64,000 nt of DNA from Neocallimastix lanati (nom. inval.) (taxonomy: Eukaryota > Neocallimastigomycota > Neocallimastigomycetes > Neocallimastigales > Neocallimastigaceae): contig JACVTC010000075.1 in assembly GCA_016946835.1 (NCBI GenBank), positions 537,501 through 601,500 of the forward strand, written 5' to 3'. The notes under the pieces are model-generated. The model searched no databases, had not been told where the DNA came from, and worked only from the letters and a program-made list of their open reading frames with translations. Both the position numbers and the translations under genes were made by a program. Positions 15,471 to 28,319 of the stretch are shown here, in pieces (positions within the stretch are counted from its first letter, which is position 1; each line of letters begins with the position of its first letter).

Positions 15471-16160
15471 TAATGATAAATAATAATAATAAATAATAAA
15501 AAGAGTATTTATTAATAAATAATAAATAATAAATAATAAAAAAGAGTTTTTATTAATAAATAATAAATAATAAATAATAAATAATAAGAGTATTTATTAA
15601 TAAATAATAAATAAATAATAATAAAAAGAGTATTTATTAATAAATAATAAATAATAAAAGGTGTATTTATTAATAAATAATAAATAATAAATAATAAGAG
15701 TATTTATTAATAAATAATAAATAAATAATAATAAATAATAAGAGTATTTATTAATAAATAATAAATAAATAATAATAAATAATAAATAAATAATAATAAA
15801 TAATAAAAAGAGTATTTATTAATAAATAATAAAATAAATAATAATAAATAATAAAAAGAGTATTTATTAATAAATAATAAATAAATAATAATAAATAATA
15901 AATAAATAATAATAAATAATAAAAGAGTATTTAAAAATAAATAATAAATAAATAATAAATAAATAATAAATAAATAATAATAAATAATAAAAAGAGTATT
16001 TATTAATAAATAATAAATAAATAATAATAAATAATAAAAGAGTATTTAAAAATAAATAATAAATAAATAATAATAAATAATAAAAAAAGTATTTATTAAT
16101 AAATAATAGATAATAAAAAAAGTATTCATTAATAAAAAATAGATAATAAATAATAATAAA
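15471..16160. repeat. AT-rich satellite (AGAGTATTTATTAATAAATA type), locus 1
   Basis: Irregular tandem array of a core AAGAGTATTTATTAATAAAT followed by variable numbers of AATAAATAAT units, about 12 copies. The same core makes arrays at 24510-24870 and 39420-40200. Confidence 0.85.
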
Positions 16161-16354
16161 AAAAAATAATAATAAAGAAATAGAAAGATAAATTGTTAAT
16201 ATAATTATTTTTGGGAATAGTTTTAAAAATAAGATAATTTTTACTAAATATGAAAGAACTATTTTTATTATTGATGATATCTAAAATTTTATTATACTGA
16301 AGGGGAAGGGTCATTTATATATCATAAAAAAAAAAAAAAAAAAAATATTGAATA

Positions 16355-16700
16355 GTATATATAGAAGAGGTTTTTACAGAATATGGTGGTCGGGGTTATA
16401 GGTATAGTTAAGTATCTCCCTCTTATATATATTATTATTATATTATTATTATTCTAAATCTCCAAAGAAATATAGACAAGGTAATGTCTTAATTGTTAGC
16501 CTGAGAGGGTGTTGTGCAAGTACTATCATTTAATTTATTTAAGAGGGAATTACAATCATTTGGATACATATCATGTGTCCATGAAGATATGTATTATATT
16601 TAAATGATGAAGATATATTTTACTTAATTGAAATATTCTAACGCTTATACATTTGTCAAGGGAGCTAATACGTATCTCATTGGGTTAGGTTAGGACAGTG
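16355..16700 (+). repeat. GC-rich SINE-like repeat, copy B (diverged, partial)
   Basis: Aligns by eye with copy A over the marks GGTTTTTAC-G-ATGGTGGT, AGTATATC/AGTATCTCCC, ATATAGAC, CCTGAGAGGG, GAGGGAATT, GGGCTAA/GGAGCTAA and ATTGGGTTAGGTTA, in the same order and orientation. It lacks the tRNA-like head and poly(A) tail of copy A. It ends just before the open frame of the anchor-A/CBM18 gene. Confidence 0.6.
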
Positions 16701-16735
16701 TTATTTGTTAGAGGGGATCCTGTATTTCGAAATAG

Positions 16736-17977
16736 TACATTATTTTATATATAATTATAATTATAATAACACTAACTTCTACTATTGCATCTTCAACTGA
16801 AAAAAAATGTGGAAAGGAACTCTTAGGTATTGTTCATGATTTTAATGCTTTCATCTTTGGTGATTTCACTATGGACCAAAACGATGTTCAAGGTAGATTA
16901 GCTGCCCAAGGTGATGTTAATATTGGAAATAGCTACCAAAGTAATTGTTTTCTATTTGATCATAAAAATGGTGGGGATAGAAAAAATTGTGACGAATTAA
17001 GTAATGATGATTTTAAGTACGCTATTGTTGCTGGTGGTACTTTTCATTTTGGTGATGGTCAAATATGTAATGGTGGTATTGCCTATGGAAATAAAGATAA
17101 TTTTTATTTAAATGAAAAAGTTGAAGTTTCTTTAATTAATAATCACTGCCCAATTGATAATACAGAAATTATCAATTTCGATAAAGTTAAAAATGATATT
17201 GTTTCTCTTTCTAATGACCTTAGTAACTTAGAGAGTGATATTGAAGACTGTAATATTGACTTAACTATTGGTAAAAATCAAATTGTAATTAATGGTGATA
17301 AAATTGTCGCCACTGATTACAGTCTTAAATGTTATATTAACTCAATTGAAGATACAGGGGTTAATCCTAATGATATTACTATTATTGTTAATCTTTCCGG
17401 CTCGGATATTACTTTATCACAGTTTGATTTGGGAGCATTAAGAGATTATGCTTCACATATCATTTGGAATGCACCAAATGCTGAAAAAATCACATTTAAT
17501 GGTTTCCGTCTTCAGGGTACTCTACTTGCTCCAAAAGCCAAAATTATTGGTAAAACTGGTAATAATATTCAAGGCATTTTGATTGCTGAAGAGGTATATG
17601 GTCCATTAGAAATAGATATTGTACCATTTGAAGGCTGTGTTGAAATCGCTGCCGATGGTAAAGAAGAAGAAAATGAAAAAGAAGAAGATGAAGAAGAAGA
17701 AGAAGAGAATGAAGAAGAAGAAGAAGAAGAAGAAGAAGAGAATAAAGAAGAAGAAAATGAAAAAGAAGAAGATGAAGAAGAAGAAGAAGAGAATGAAGAA
17801 GAAGAAGAAGAAGAAGAAGAAGAAGAGAATAAAGAAGAAGAAAATGAAAAAGAAGAAGATGAAGAAGAAGAAGAAGAAAATGAGGAAGAAGAAAATGAAG
17901 AAGAAGAAAATGAAGAAGAAGAAAATGAAGAAGAAGAAAATGAAGAAGAAGAGAATGAAGAAGAAGAAGAAGAAAAT

Positions 17978-18012
<35 letters not shown>

Positions 18013-18649
18013 AAATGAAGAAGAAGAAAATGAAGAAGAAGAAAATGAAGAAGAAGAAAATGAAGAAGAAGAAAATGAAGAAGAAGAAAATGAAGAAGAA
18101 GAAAATGAAGAAGAAGAAAATGAAGAAGAAGAAAATGAAGAAGAGAATAAAGAAGAAGAAGAAGAAGAAGAGAATGAAGAAGAAGAGAATGAAGAAGAAG
18201 AGAATGAAGAAGAAGAGAATGAAGAAGAAGAAGAAGAAGAAGAAAATGAAGAAGAAGAAGAAGAAGAAGAAAATGAAGAAGAAGAAGAAGAAGAAGAATT
18301 TAAGGAAGAAAATGAGGAAGAAGAAGAAGAGAATGAAGAAGAAGAGAATGAAGAAGAAGAAGAGAATGAAGAAGAAGAAGAAGAAGAAGAAGAAAATGAG
18401 GAAGAAGAAAATGAAGAAGAAGAAAATGAAGAAGAAGAAAATGAAGAAGAAGAAAATGAAGAAGAAGAAAATGAAGAAGAAGAGAATGAAGAAGAAGAAG
18501 AAGAAAATGAGGAAGAAGAAGAGAATGAAGAAGAAGAAGAAGAAAATGAGGAAGAATAAGAAGAAGAAAATGAGGAAGAAAATGAAGAAGAAGAAAATGA
18601 AGAAGAAGAAAATGAAGAAGAAGAGAATGAAGAAGAAGAAGAAGAAAAT

Positions 18650-18684
<35 letters not shown>

Positions 18685-20335
18685 AAATGAAGAAGAAGAA
18701 AATGAAGAAGAAGAAAATGAAGAAGAAGAAGAAGAAGAAGAATTTAAGGAAGAAAATGAGGAAGAAGAAGAAGAGAATGAAGAAGTAGAGAATGAAGAAG
18801 AAGAAGAGAATGAAGAAGAAGAAGAGAATGAAGAAGAAGAAGAAGAAGAAGAAGAAGAAAATGAGGAAGAAGAAAATGAAGAAGAAGAAAATGAAGAAGA
18901 AGAAAATGAAGAAGAAGAAAATGAAGAAGAAGAAAATGAGGAAGAAGAAGAAAATGAGGAAGAAAATGAAGAAAAAGAAGAAAATGAGGAAGAAAATGAA
19001 GAGGAAGAAAATAAAGAAGAAGAAGAAGAAAATGAAAAAGAAGAAAAGGAAGAAAATGAAGAAGAAGAAGAAGAGAATAAAGAAGAAGAAGAAAATGAAG
19101 AAGAAGAAGAGGAAGAAAAGGAAGAAAATGAAGAAGAAGAAAGAGAAAATGAAGAGGAAGAAAATGAAGAAAATGAAGAAGATGAAAAAGATGAAAAAGA
19201 AGAAGAAGAAGAAGAAGAAAATGGAACTACTACCAGTATTGAAAATGATTTTGGAACTTCAGCTGATATAGTATTTACTGAAAGCGAGAGTCATATTACC
19301 CAAGAAATCACAACTTCAACATCTTCAACAAAATCAGCACCCACAAACACTATTGAAAATGAGAATGCAAACATTGTAGGTATTACTGAATCAAGTGAAA
19401 CTCTTACAAAAACAATTAGTAAATCTTACGATGAAGTAATTACAGACACCCCAACCGAAGACGATAATGATTCTAGTGATGAAGAAATTACGGATTTCCC
19501 AGAGGAAAATGGTAATGATTCTAACGATGAAGATGAGGTAGAGATTAGTAAAACTCCAATGGAAGATGATAATGAATCTAATGATGAAGAAATTAGTAAA
19601 TCTCCAATGGAAGATGATAATGAATCTAATGATGAAGAAATCAGTAAATCTCCAATGGAAGATGATAATGAATCTAATGATGAAGAAATCAGTAAATCTC
19701 CAATGGAAGATGATAATGAATCAAATGATAAAGAAATTAGTAAATCTCCAATGGAAGATGATAATGAATCTAATGATGAAGAAGCAGACAATGTTAAGCC
19801 AATTAATAACTATAAGAAGGGAGAGAGATGTGGTAAAAGCTATGGATCATGTGAAAAAGGATACTGCTGTAGTCAATATGGATGGTGTGGTAAATCAGAT
19901 AGACATTGTGAATTGGAGAATGGATGTCAATCAAAATTTGGATATTGTAAACCGGGATTTACTAAGATTTCAACTATAGCTACTACTACAAAGATAAAAA
20001 CTAACTCTATCAAAGATAGATGTGGTAAAGGATACGGATCTCGCCAAAAAGGATACTGTTGTAGTCAATATGGATGGTGTGGTAAGTCTGATGCTTATTG
20101 TAATGTGGAAAAAGGATGTCAATCAGGCTTTGGTAAATGTAGTTCATTATCTAATAATGAAAAGAACGCTACAGTTACTACTACTATTAGAAAAGTATCC
20201 AGTAATCAATGGAGATGTGGTAAAACATTTGGATCTTGTAAAGAAGGATACTGTTGTAGTCGGTATGGATGGTGTGGCAAAGATAGTCATTACTGTGGTA
20301 AGGGATGCCAATCTGAATTTGGTAAATGTTGGTAA
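16736..20335 (+). pseudogene. Surface protein: choice-of-anchor-A-like domain, Glu-rich stalk, three CBM18 domains; broken by one stop
   Basis: One reading frame runs from 16736 to the stop at 20333-20335 except for a single TAA at 18557-18559, where every neighbouring codon is GAA or GAG. It begins with a signal-peptide-like hydrophobic run (16736-16790) that has no ATG; the first in-frame ATG is 16871, inside the folded domain. Next comes a choice-of-anchor-A-like domain (about 16830-17640; FIFGDFT, VQGRLAAQGDVNIG, RLQGTLLAPKA). After it lies a Glu/Asn stalk of about 520 codons (17660-19230), a Ser/Thr-rich linker, five 16-residue acidic repeats, and three hevein-type chitin-binding CBM18 domains at 19826-19951, 20018-20143 and 20210-20332. 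The expected role is a secreted, wall- or chitin-binding surface protein. It may be a pseudogene, a stop-containing allele, or a sequencing error in the GAA repeat. Large +1 frames of Lys/Met here are shadows. Confidence 0.75.
19559..19798 (+). repeat. 48-bp coding tandem repeat, five copies
   Basis: Encodes MEDDNESNDEEISKSP five times in frame (the last copy ends EEADNV). It is preceded by degenerate versions from 19450. It forms part of the acidic stalk before the chitin-binding domains. Confidence 0.95.
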
Positions 20336-22199
<1,864 letters not shown>

Positions 22200-24440
22200 A
22201 TAGTTTATTATGGAAAAGATATTTCACCCAGGGGTTAAAATCTATTGACAACTCAAGGTTGATTTTTATTCGTGGTATAGGTTCATGGACCAATGCTATA
22301 AAATGAAGGAATATTTTTATTCATCCTTGATTCAAAAAAATTCAAGGATAATATCCTGTCAGTAAAAAGAATTACTAAATTTACTAAATTCAATAATAGT
22401 TTCTTCAGGATAAAAGTATACACTCCAAATTTCAACCGAGAAAAATTTAAAAAAAAAAAAAAGTATTTGAAAAATCAATATCAGGAGTTAAAATTTCATA
22501 TTGAAGATATTCCAAATAAGGTTTCTTTTCAGCATTTAAAACTAAATTTAATATCTAATAATTCATCCAATATTACAAACTCAGCAAATCTCAGTTCTAC
22601 TAATTTAATACATGTTATAAATGGCAATCATGAACCCAATGCTCTCAATATTTCTAATCTTAATTCTCAAAATCTAATTTCATATTCTAACAAAGGAAAG
22701 TTTTCTTTTTTGTCTTAGATGGAATATCAATGGATGGAATTTTGTGAAAAGAGATAGTATTGAGTGCCTTAACACCATTTTTAAACCATTATTCCTATGT
22801 TTTCGGGAAACAGGTAATGGTACCAATGATGCTATAGAAAAATCCATGTAAAGTAACACTTCCCAACTATAAATAATTCAAGAAAAGAATGGATCCAGTT
22901 TGAAGACATTGTCAGGTGGGGAGTTTGGCTGGGGCGGAACATCTGTTAAAAAATAACGCAGGCGTCCTAAGGGGAACTCATGGAGAACAGAAATCTCCAG
23001 TAGAACAAAAGGGTAAAAGTTCCCTTGATTTTGATTTTCAGTGTGAATACAAACCATGAAAGTGTGGCCTATCGATTCTTTAGATCCAATTACTCCAGGT
23101 TGCAGAGGTTTATATCTTGGATATCATGTCTCATGTCAAGTAGTACATGAAGATAATTCCTATTCTCATCTTGTTTCTTTAACAACCTATAGTCTATGCA
23201 ATCACTCTAAGTGTTCTGTAGGTAATGTCTATATTCCCATTAAGAAAACACTCTTTACAAGTCCGATATGCATTCTCTGAAGTTTTCACATGGCTTCCGA
23301 ATCATACTAGTCATCTATCTATTTTTCTTGGAGACTTTAACATAAGCACCTCTGATTTACACATTAAATTAACCATCGGTAACCTTGGTAACTGGTTTAT
23401 TCTTCCAATTAATGGTTCCCCTATTTCATGGACTAGAGGTAGATATTCATCAGATATTGATCATGCGTTAGTCAACTCAAGTATGCTGGATAAAATATCA
23501 AGTGCTTATTTTGTTGATTTTCCTTCCGTACTTGATCATAAACCTCTCGTAGTTTATAGCAAGAAAGCTACTACAGATGAATCATTTTTTGTTACTAAAA
23601 AAAAATTTGTTTGGTGGGATAGGTGTAAATGTCTTGAACTTTTACAAAAAAGAAATTTGTGAATCACAATAAAATTTATTAATTCTTATTGAAGAATTGA
23701 GAAATAGAGAAATTTTCAATAGATGGTAATATTGTTGAAAAGTTCATTCGCACGACTAATTCCATTGCTAAAGGATACTAAATCGATTATTACATAGGCA
23801 ACAGAAATCAGAAAAAAAAAAAGAGATGTTTAGAAATATTCCCCACAGCATTTATTTGTCTTCAAAAAGGTTAAACCTATTAAATACAAACAAATTAAGC
23901 GTTATGTTTCTGCAAATGATTTCAATGAATTTGCTAAAATAGTTAACTCGTATAACAGACTATGTGAATCAATTCATAAAAAGAAATGTAACGAATTTAG
24001 GAAAAAAGAATATTTATATTGGATTAAAATTGGATAATCATTAGTTCTTAAAAAATGATTGTAGGAAAGTATGGAAATGGGTAAAAAAAGAATACTAAAA
24101 TAAATAATCATTATTTCACGGTCTCTCATTTCTATTAAAAACAATACCAAGGAACTTGTTTCTTCTACAGAAGAAAAATTAAAATTTTGGACCTTAAAAA
24201 AAAAAAGGGTATGACTCAGTTCCTATATATAATGTATTAAGGAAGATTCATCACTTATGTATTAGAGGTAAATGCTATAAATTTTTTGAAAACTTATACC
24301 TATCTTCTAAGGCCTGTGTAAGGGTTGATGAACAATTATCAGAATCATTTAGTATTAAGAAAGAAGTTCGTTAAGGTTGTCCCCTCTCACCAATTTTATT
24401 TATGTGTTTTCAACAATAGCCCTACCTTTTATAAACAAAT
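22200..24440 (+). pseudogene. Decayed LINE (non-LTR retrotransposon): endonuclease and partial RT
   Basis: Fragments in shifting frames. A start region at 22467-22716 is followed by a frameshift into an endonuclease opening (RWNINGWNFVKRDS, then CFRETGNG, 22716-22820). The endonuclease core follows at 23056-23660, with VYIPIKK, FLGDFNIS, SDIDHALV and the LDHKPL motif. An EN-RT linker lies at about 23870-24180. A short RT piece at 24205-24430 has YDSVPIYNVLRKI, CVRVDEQLSE and GCPLSPILF, where the usual Gln-Gly is read as stop-Gly. Frameshifts, stops and a missing RT core show it is dead. It is cut off by the satellite starting near 24510. Confidence 0.75.
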
Positions 24441-24509
24441 TGCCATATCTACTTAGATGTACCTTTTTCAAATAATTTAGAATTGAAACCGATCATACAG
24501 AGAATGAAT

Positions 24510-24870
24510 ATAATAAATAATAAATAATAATAAATAATAAAAAGAATAAAAAGAGTATTTATTAATAAATAATAAATAATAAATAATAATAAATTATAAA
24601 TTATAAAATGAGTAAAAAGAGTATTTATTAATAAATAATAAATAATAAATTATAAAATGAGTGTAAAAAGAGTATTTATTAATAAATAATAAATAATAAA
24701 TTATAAAATGAGTAAAAAGAGTATTTATTAATAAATAATAAATAATAAATTATAAAATGAGTAAAAAGAGTATTTATTAATAAATAATAAATAATAAATT
24801 ATAAAATGAGTAAAAAGAGTATTTATTAATAAATAATAAATAATAAATTATAAAATAAGTAAAAAGATTA
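24510..24870. repeat. AT-rich satellite, locus 2 (about 50-bp period)
   Basis: AAGAGTATTTATTAATAAAT recurs near 24617, 24668, 24717, 24767 and 24816, each followed by AATAATAAATTATAAAATGAGT. A 30-base poly(A) run follows at about 24880-24910. Confidence 0.9.
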
Positions 24871-24878
24871 TTTCAAAC

Positions 24879-24911
<33 letters not shown>

Positions 24912-25662
24912 ATAATTGATAAGTTCCTCTCTTAACACACTAGTTAAAAGAAAAATTTATACAAACGAGACCACTTTATTACTTATTAAAGTATTTGTAA
25001 AGTGACCTTTATTATTTATATTTACCCTTTAAATATAAATAATAGTTTTTAATATATTTAATGTAAAATACAAGTAAAAATAAAATAATTTTATAAATAA
25101 CACTAATAATTAATAAACACGTATTATTAATTATACTAGTTAATTTTATATATTTTATTTATTAATATTAATATTTCATTATTAAATTTCCTGTTTCTTT
25201 TCTTTTGTTTACTTTTCTTCTCTTCCTCAAAATAAACAAAAGACTTGTTATTTTATTATAATTATTAAAGAACAAAGTTTTAAATTATTAATATATTTTT
25301 AATATATTTATAATTTCTTAATTAACTTAAATTATTAATAAATTTATATTTATATTTCATGAGAATACAATTTGTATACATTAAAATATTTTATTTTATT
25401 ATTAAATTAGTTATTTTCTTATCAATAATAATAATTATAATTTATAGAATAAAAGAATATCATTTAGAAATTTTGAAAAAAAAAAAAAAAATACAATGTT
25501 AATATTTAATTCAGTGTAAATAAATTTAAAAATTGGTGAGATTAAGATCAATTTAAAGAGGTTTGAAAGATTTGAACATTGGAAAAAGATGAAATCATAA
25601 AATGGGAACAAAATTTAAGATAATTTTTAAAAAATTTAAATTTAAAAAAAAAAAAAAAAATT
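24871..25662. other. AT-rich spacer
   Basis: No coding region, RNA or clear repeat seen apart from homopolymers. Confidence 0.6.
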
Positions 25663-25829
25663 ATCTTTGGTAACAACCTAATTTTTAAATGAAAAAAAAA
25701 AATATTTAAATTTAAATTTTAATTTTATTTTATTTTTATTTTATTTTATTTTATTTTATTTTATTTTATTTTAAATTTAATTTTTTTTTTTTTTTTTTTT
25801 ATTTAAAAATTAGGTTTGTTAGCAAAGAT
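25663..25829. repeat. Inverted-repeat (MITE-like) element
   Basis: The left arm 25663-25690 (ATCTTTGGTAACAACC then TAATTTTTAAAT) is complementary to the right arm 25801-25829 with one substitution and one extra base. A loop of about 110 bases of T/A runs, including a (TTTTA)n tract, lies between. It would fold into a long hairpin. Confidence 0.7.
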
Positions 25830-26300
25830 AAAAATTTAGTTTTAAACAATTGATAAAGTATGGAGAAGTTATATTTAAGTTGTTATTTCATTATAAATTT
25901 TTATTTATTTATTATTTAAAAGTAATTATAAAAATTATTTAATACATGTATTTAATTATTATTTTGATAATATAAAAGTAATTATAATATAAATTGGCAT
26001 AAAACATTGCAAAGAATAATTATTAAGAATTATTCTTGCTTTTATATTTGTAATTCATAATAAACTATTTAATTAATTTTTAGAATAACTAAGTATTTAA
26101 AGTATTTAATATAAAGTATAAAATAAAAAAATAAAATATTAAAATAAAATATTCATAAAATAATAATATTAATAGCTATAATTAATAAAATATAATAAAA
26201 TATTAATATAAAATTATATCTTTAATTATTAAAATAATTAAAGATATAATAAAATAACTATCAATATAAAATAATATAAAAAAAATAAAAAGAAATTTAT
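25830..26300. other. AT-rich spacer
   Basis: Nothing recognisable. Confidence 0.6.
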
Positions 26301-26310
26301 AAATTATTTC

Positions 26311-26855
26311 GGGGGAGGTGCATTTCGAAAAATTTACATAAAAAGTTTCATTTCGCAAAAATTTTTTTTAAAGTTAATAAATAAATAAATTAATAATAAA
26401 ACAAATAAATAATATATATTATTTAAATAAATAACTAAATAAATAAAAATAAATAAATAAATTTAAAATTAAATTTTTTAAAAAAAAGAAAAATATATAC
26501 ATATATATAATAAATATACATTATATAATAATAAATATTCATTAGAATTAAGACTTTAAAAAAATAAAATATTTTATCATACATTTTAAATGTTCTATAA
26601 TATTATAATTAATAATAATTTTATATATATATAAAAATAAGTATTAATAATTTAAAAGATGTAAAGGATAATAATTTAAAATATAACTATTAAAATTAAA
26701 AAATAATTAAAAAATAATTATTATAAAGATTAAAAAATAATATTTAAATAATTAATTGATTATTTTACACCTTTTTAAGTTCTTGCGCAGTATTTTAAAA
26801 AAATCTTAAATTACTAATAAATTTTTTTAATATAAGAAATATTTATAAATAATCC

Positions 26856-26898
<43 letters not shown>

Positions 26899-27365
26899 TG
26901 AGGACATCATAAAAAAGGGAGTTAAAAGTAGCACAAAGTTAGGATGATTTTAGGTGGTATCTATTTTTTTTATTTTTTATTTTATATTTTTTATATTTTT
27001 TATATTTTTTATTTTTTTTTATTTTTTATTTTATATTTTTTTTTTATTTTTTATTTTTTATTTTTTTTATTTTATTTTATATTTTTTTATATTTTTTATT
27101 TTTTTTATTTCATATTTCTATATTTTATATTTTATATTTTATATTTCTATATTTTATATTTTATATTTTATATTTTATATTTCTATATTTTATATTTTAT
27201 ATTTTATATTTTATATTTTATAATTTTTTTTTATTTTTTTATTATTTATTTATTTATTTTATTATTTATTTATCTATTTATTAAAATTTTGTGAAATGAA
27301 CTTTTGCTAAACGACACAAAAAATTTTGCGAAATGAAACTTTTCCGAAATGCCACAAACTCGTCG
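26311..27365. mobile_element. Non-autonomous MULE-like element, tandem copy 1
   Basis: The left end GGGGGAGGTGCATTTCG and the right end, whose reverse complement reads GTGGCATTTCGGAAAAG, form terminal inverted repeats. Both continue into TTTCATTTCGCAAAA. It is flanked by the 10-base direct repeat AAATTATTTC (26301-26310 and 27366-27375), a target-site duplication of the length MULEs make. It has no transposase, only AT-rich filler, a poly(A) block and a pyrimidine-rich half. Confidence 0.65.
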
Positions 27366-27384
27366 AAATTATTTCAATTTTAAC

Positions 27385-27950
27385 GGGGAAGGAGCATTTC
27401 GAAAAATTTCATTTCTAAAAGTTTCATTTCGCAAAATTTTTAATAAATAAATAAATTCATAATAAAATAAATAAATAATATATATAATTTAAATAAATAA
27501 CTAAATAAATAAAAATAAGTAAATGAAACTATAATAAATAAATAAATTTTAAAATTAAATTTTTTAAAAAAATATATATATATATATGGACATATATATA
27601 ATAAATATACATTATATAATAATAAATATTCATTAGAATTAACGCTTTAAAAAAGTAAAATATTTTATCATAAGTTTTAAACGTTTTATAATTTTTTAAA
27701 ATATATATAAGAATTCTATATATATAAAAAAATAAGTATTAATAATTTAAAAGATGTAAAGGATAATAATTTATAATATAACTATTAAAATTAAAAATAA
27801 TTAAAAAATAATTATTATAAAGATTAAAAAATAATATATAAATAATTAATTGATCATTTTACACCTTTTAAGTCCTTGCGCAGTATTTTAAAAAAATCTT
27901 AAATTACTAATAAATTTTTTTAATAAAAGAAATATTTATAAATAATTCAG

Positions 27951-27987
<37 letters not shown>

Positions 27988-28309
27988 TGAGGACATCATA
28001 AAAAAGGGAGTTAAAAGTAGCACAAAGTTAGGATGATTTTAGGTGGTATCTATTTTTTTATTTAATATTTTAATATTTTATATTTTTTATTTTATATTTT
28101 ATATTTTATATTTTATATTTTATATTTTATATTTATTTATTTATTTTTTTTTTATTTTATTTTTTTTTTATTTTTTATTTTATATTTTTTATTATATATT
28201 TTTTTTATTTTTTATTTTTTTTTATTTTTTTATTATTTATTTATTTTATTATTTATTTATCTATTTATTAAACTTTTCCTAAATAAACTTTTGGGAAATG
28301 ACACACACG
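27385..28309. mobile_element. Non-autonomous MULE-like element, tandem copy 2
   Basis: A close copy of 26311-27365 in the same orientation (shared blocks include GTCCTTGCGCAGTATTTT, AAAGATGAGGACATCAT and AAAGTTAGGATGATTTTAGG). The left end is CGGGGAAGGAGCATTTCG; the right end is followed by AAATTATTTC at 28310-28319. The poly(A) block and T-rich part differ in length. Confidence 0.65.
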
Positions 28310-28319
28310 AAATTATTTC

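Noticed and set aside
17619-19271. Lys/Met-rich open frames of 389 and 159 codons
   Set aside because: They are the +1 shadow of the GAA-rich stalk of the surface-protein gene; the real frame carries recognised domains at both ends.
24510-24870. CRISPR-like regular spacing of a repeated motif
   Set aside because: Spacers are also repeated, there are no unique spacers or Cas genes, and the genome is eukaryotic; it is a satellite.
26944-28282. Phe/Ile/Tyr-rich open frames in both tandem elements
   Set aside because: They fall in pyrimidine-rich TTTTA repeats inside non-autonomous transposons.
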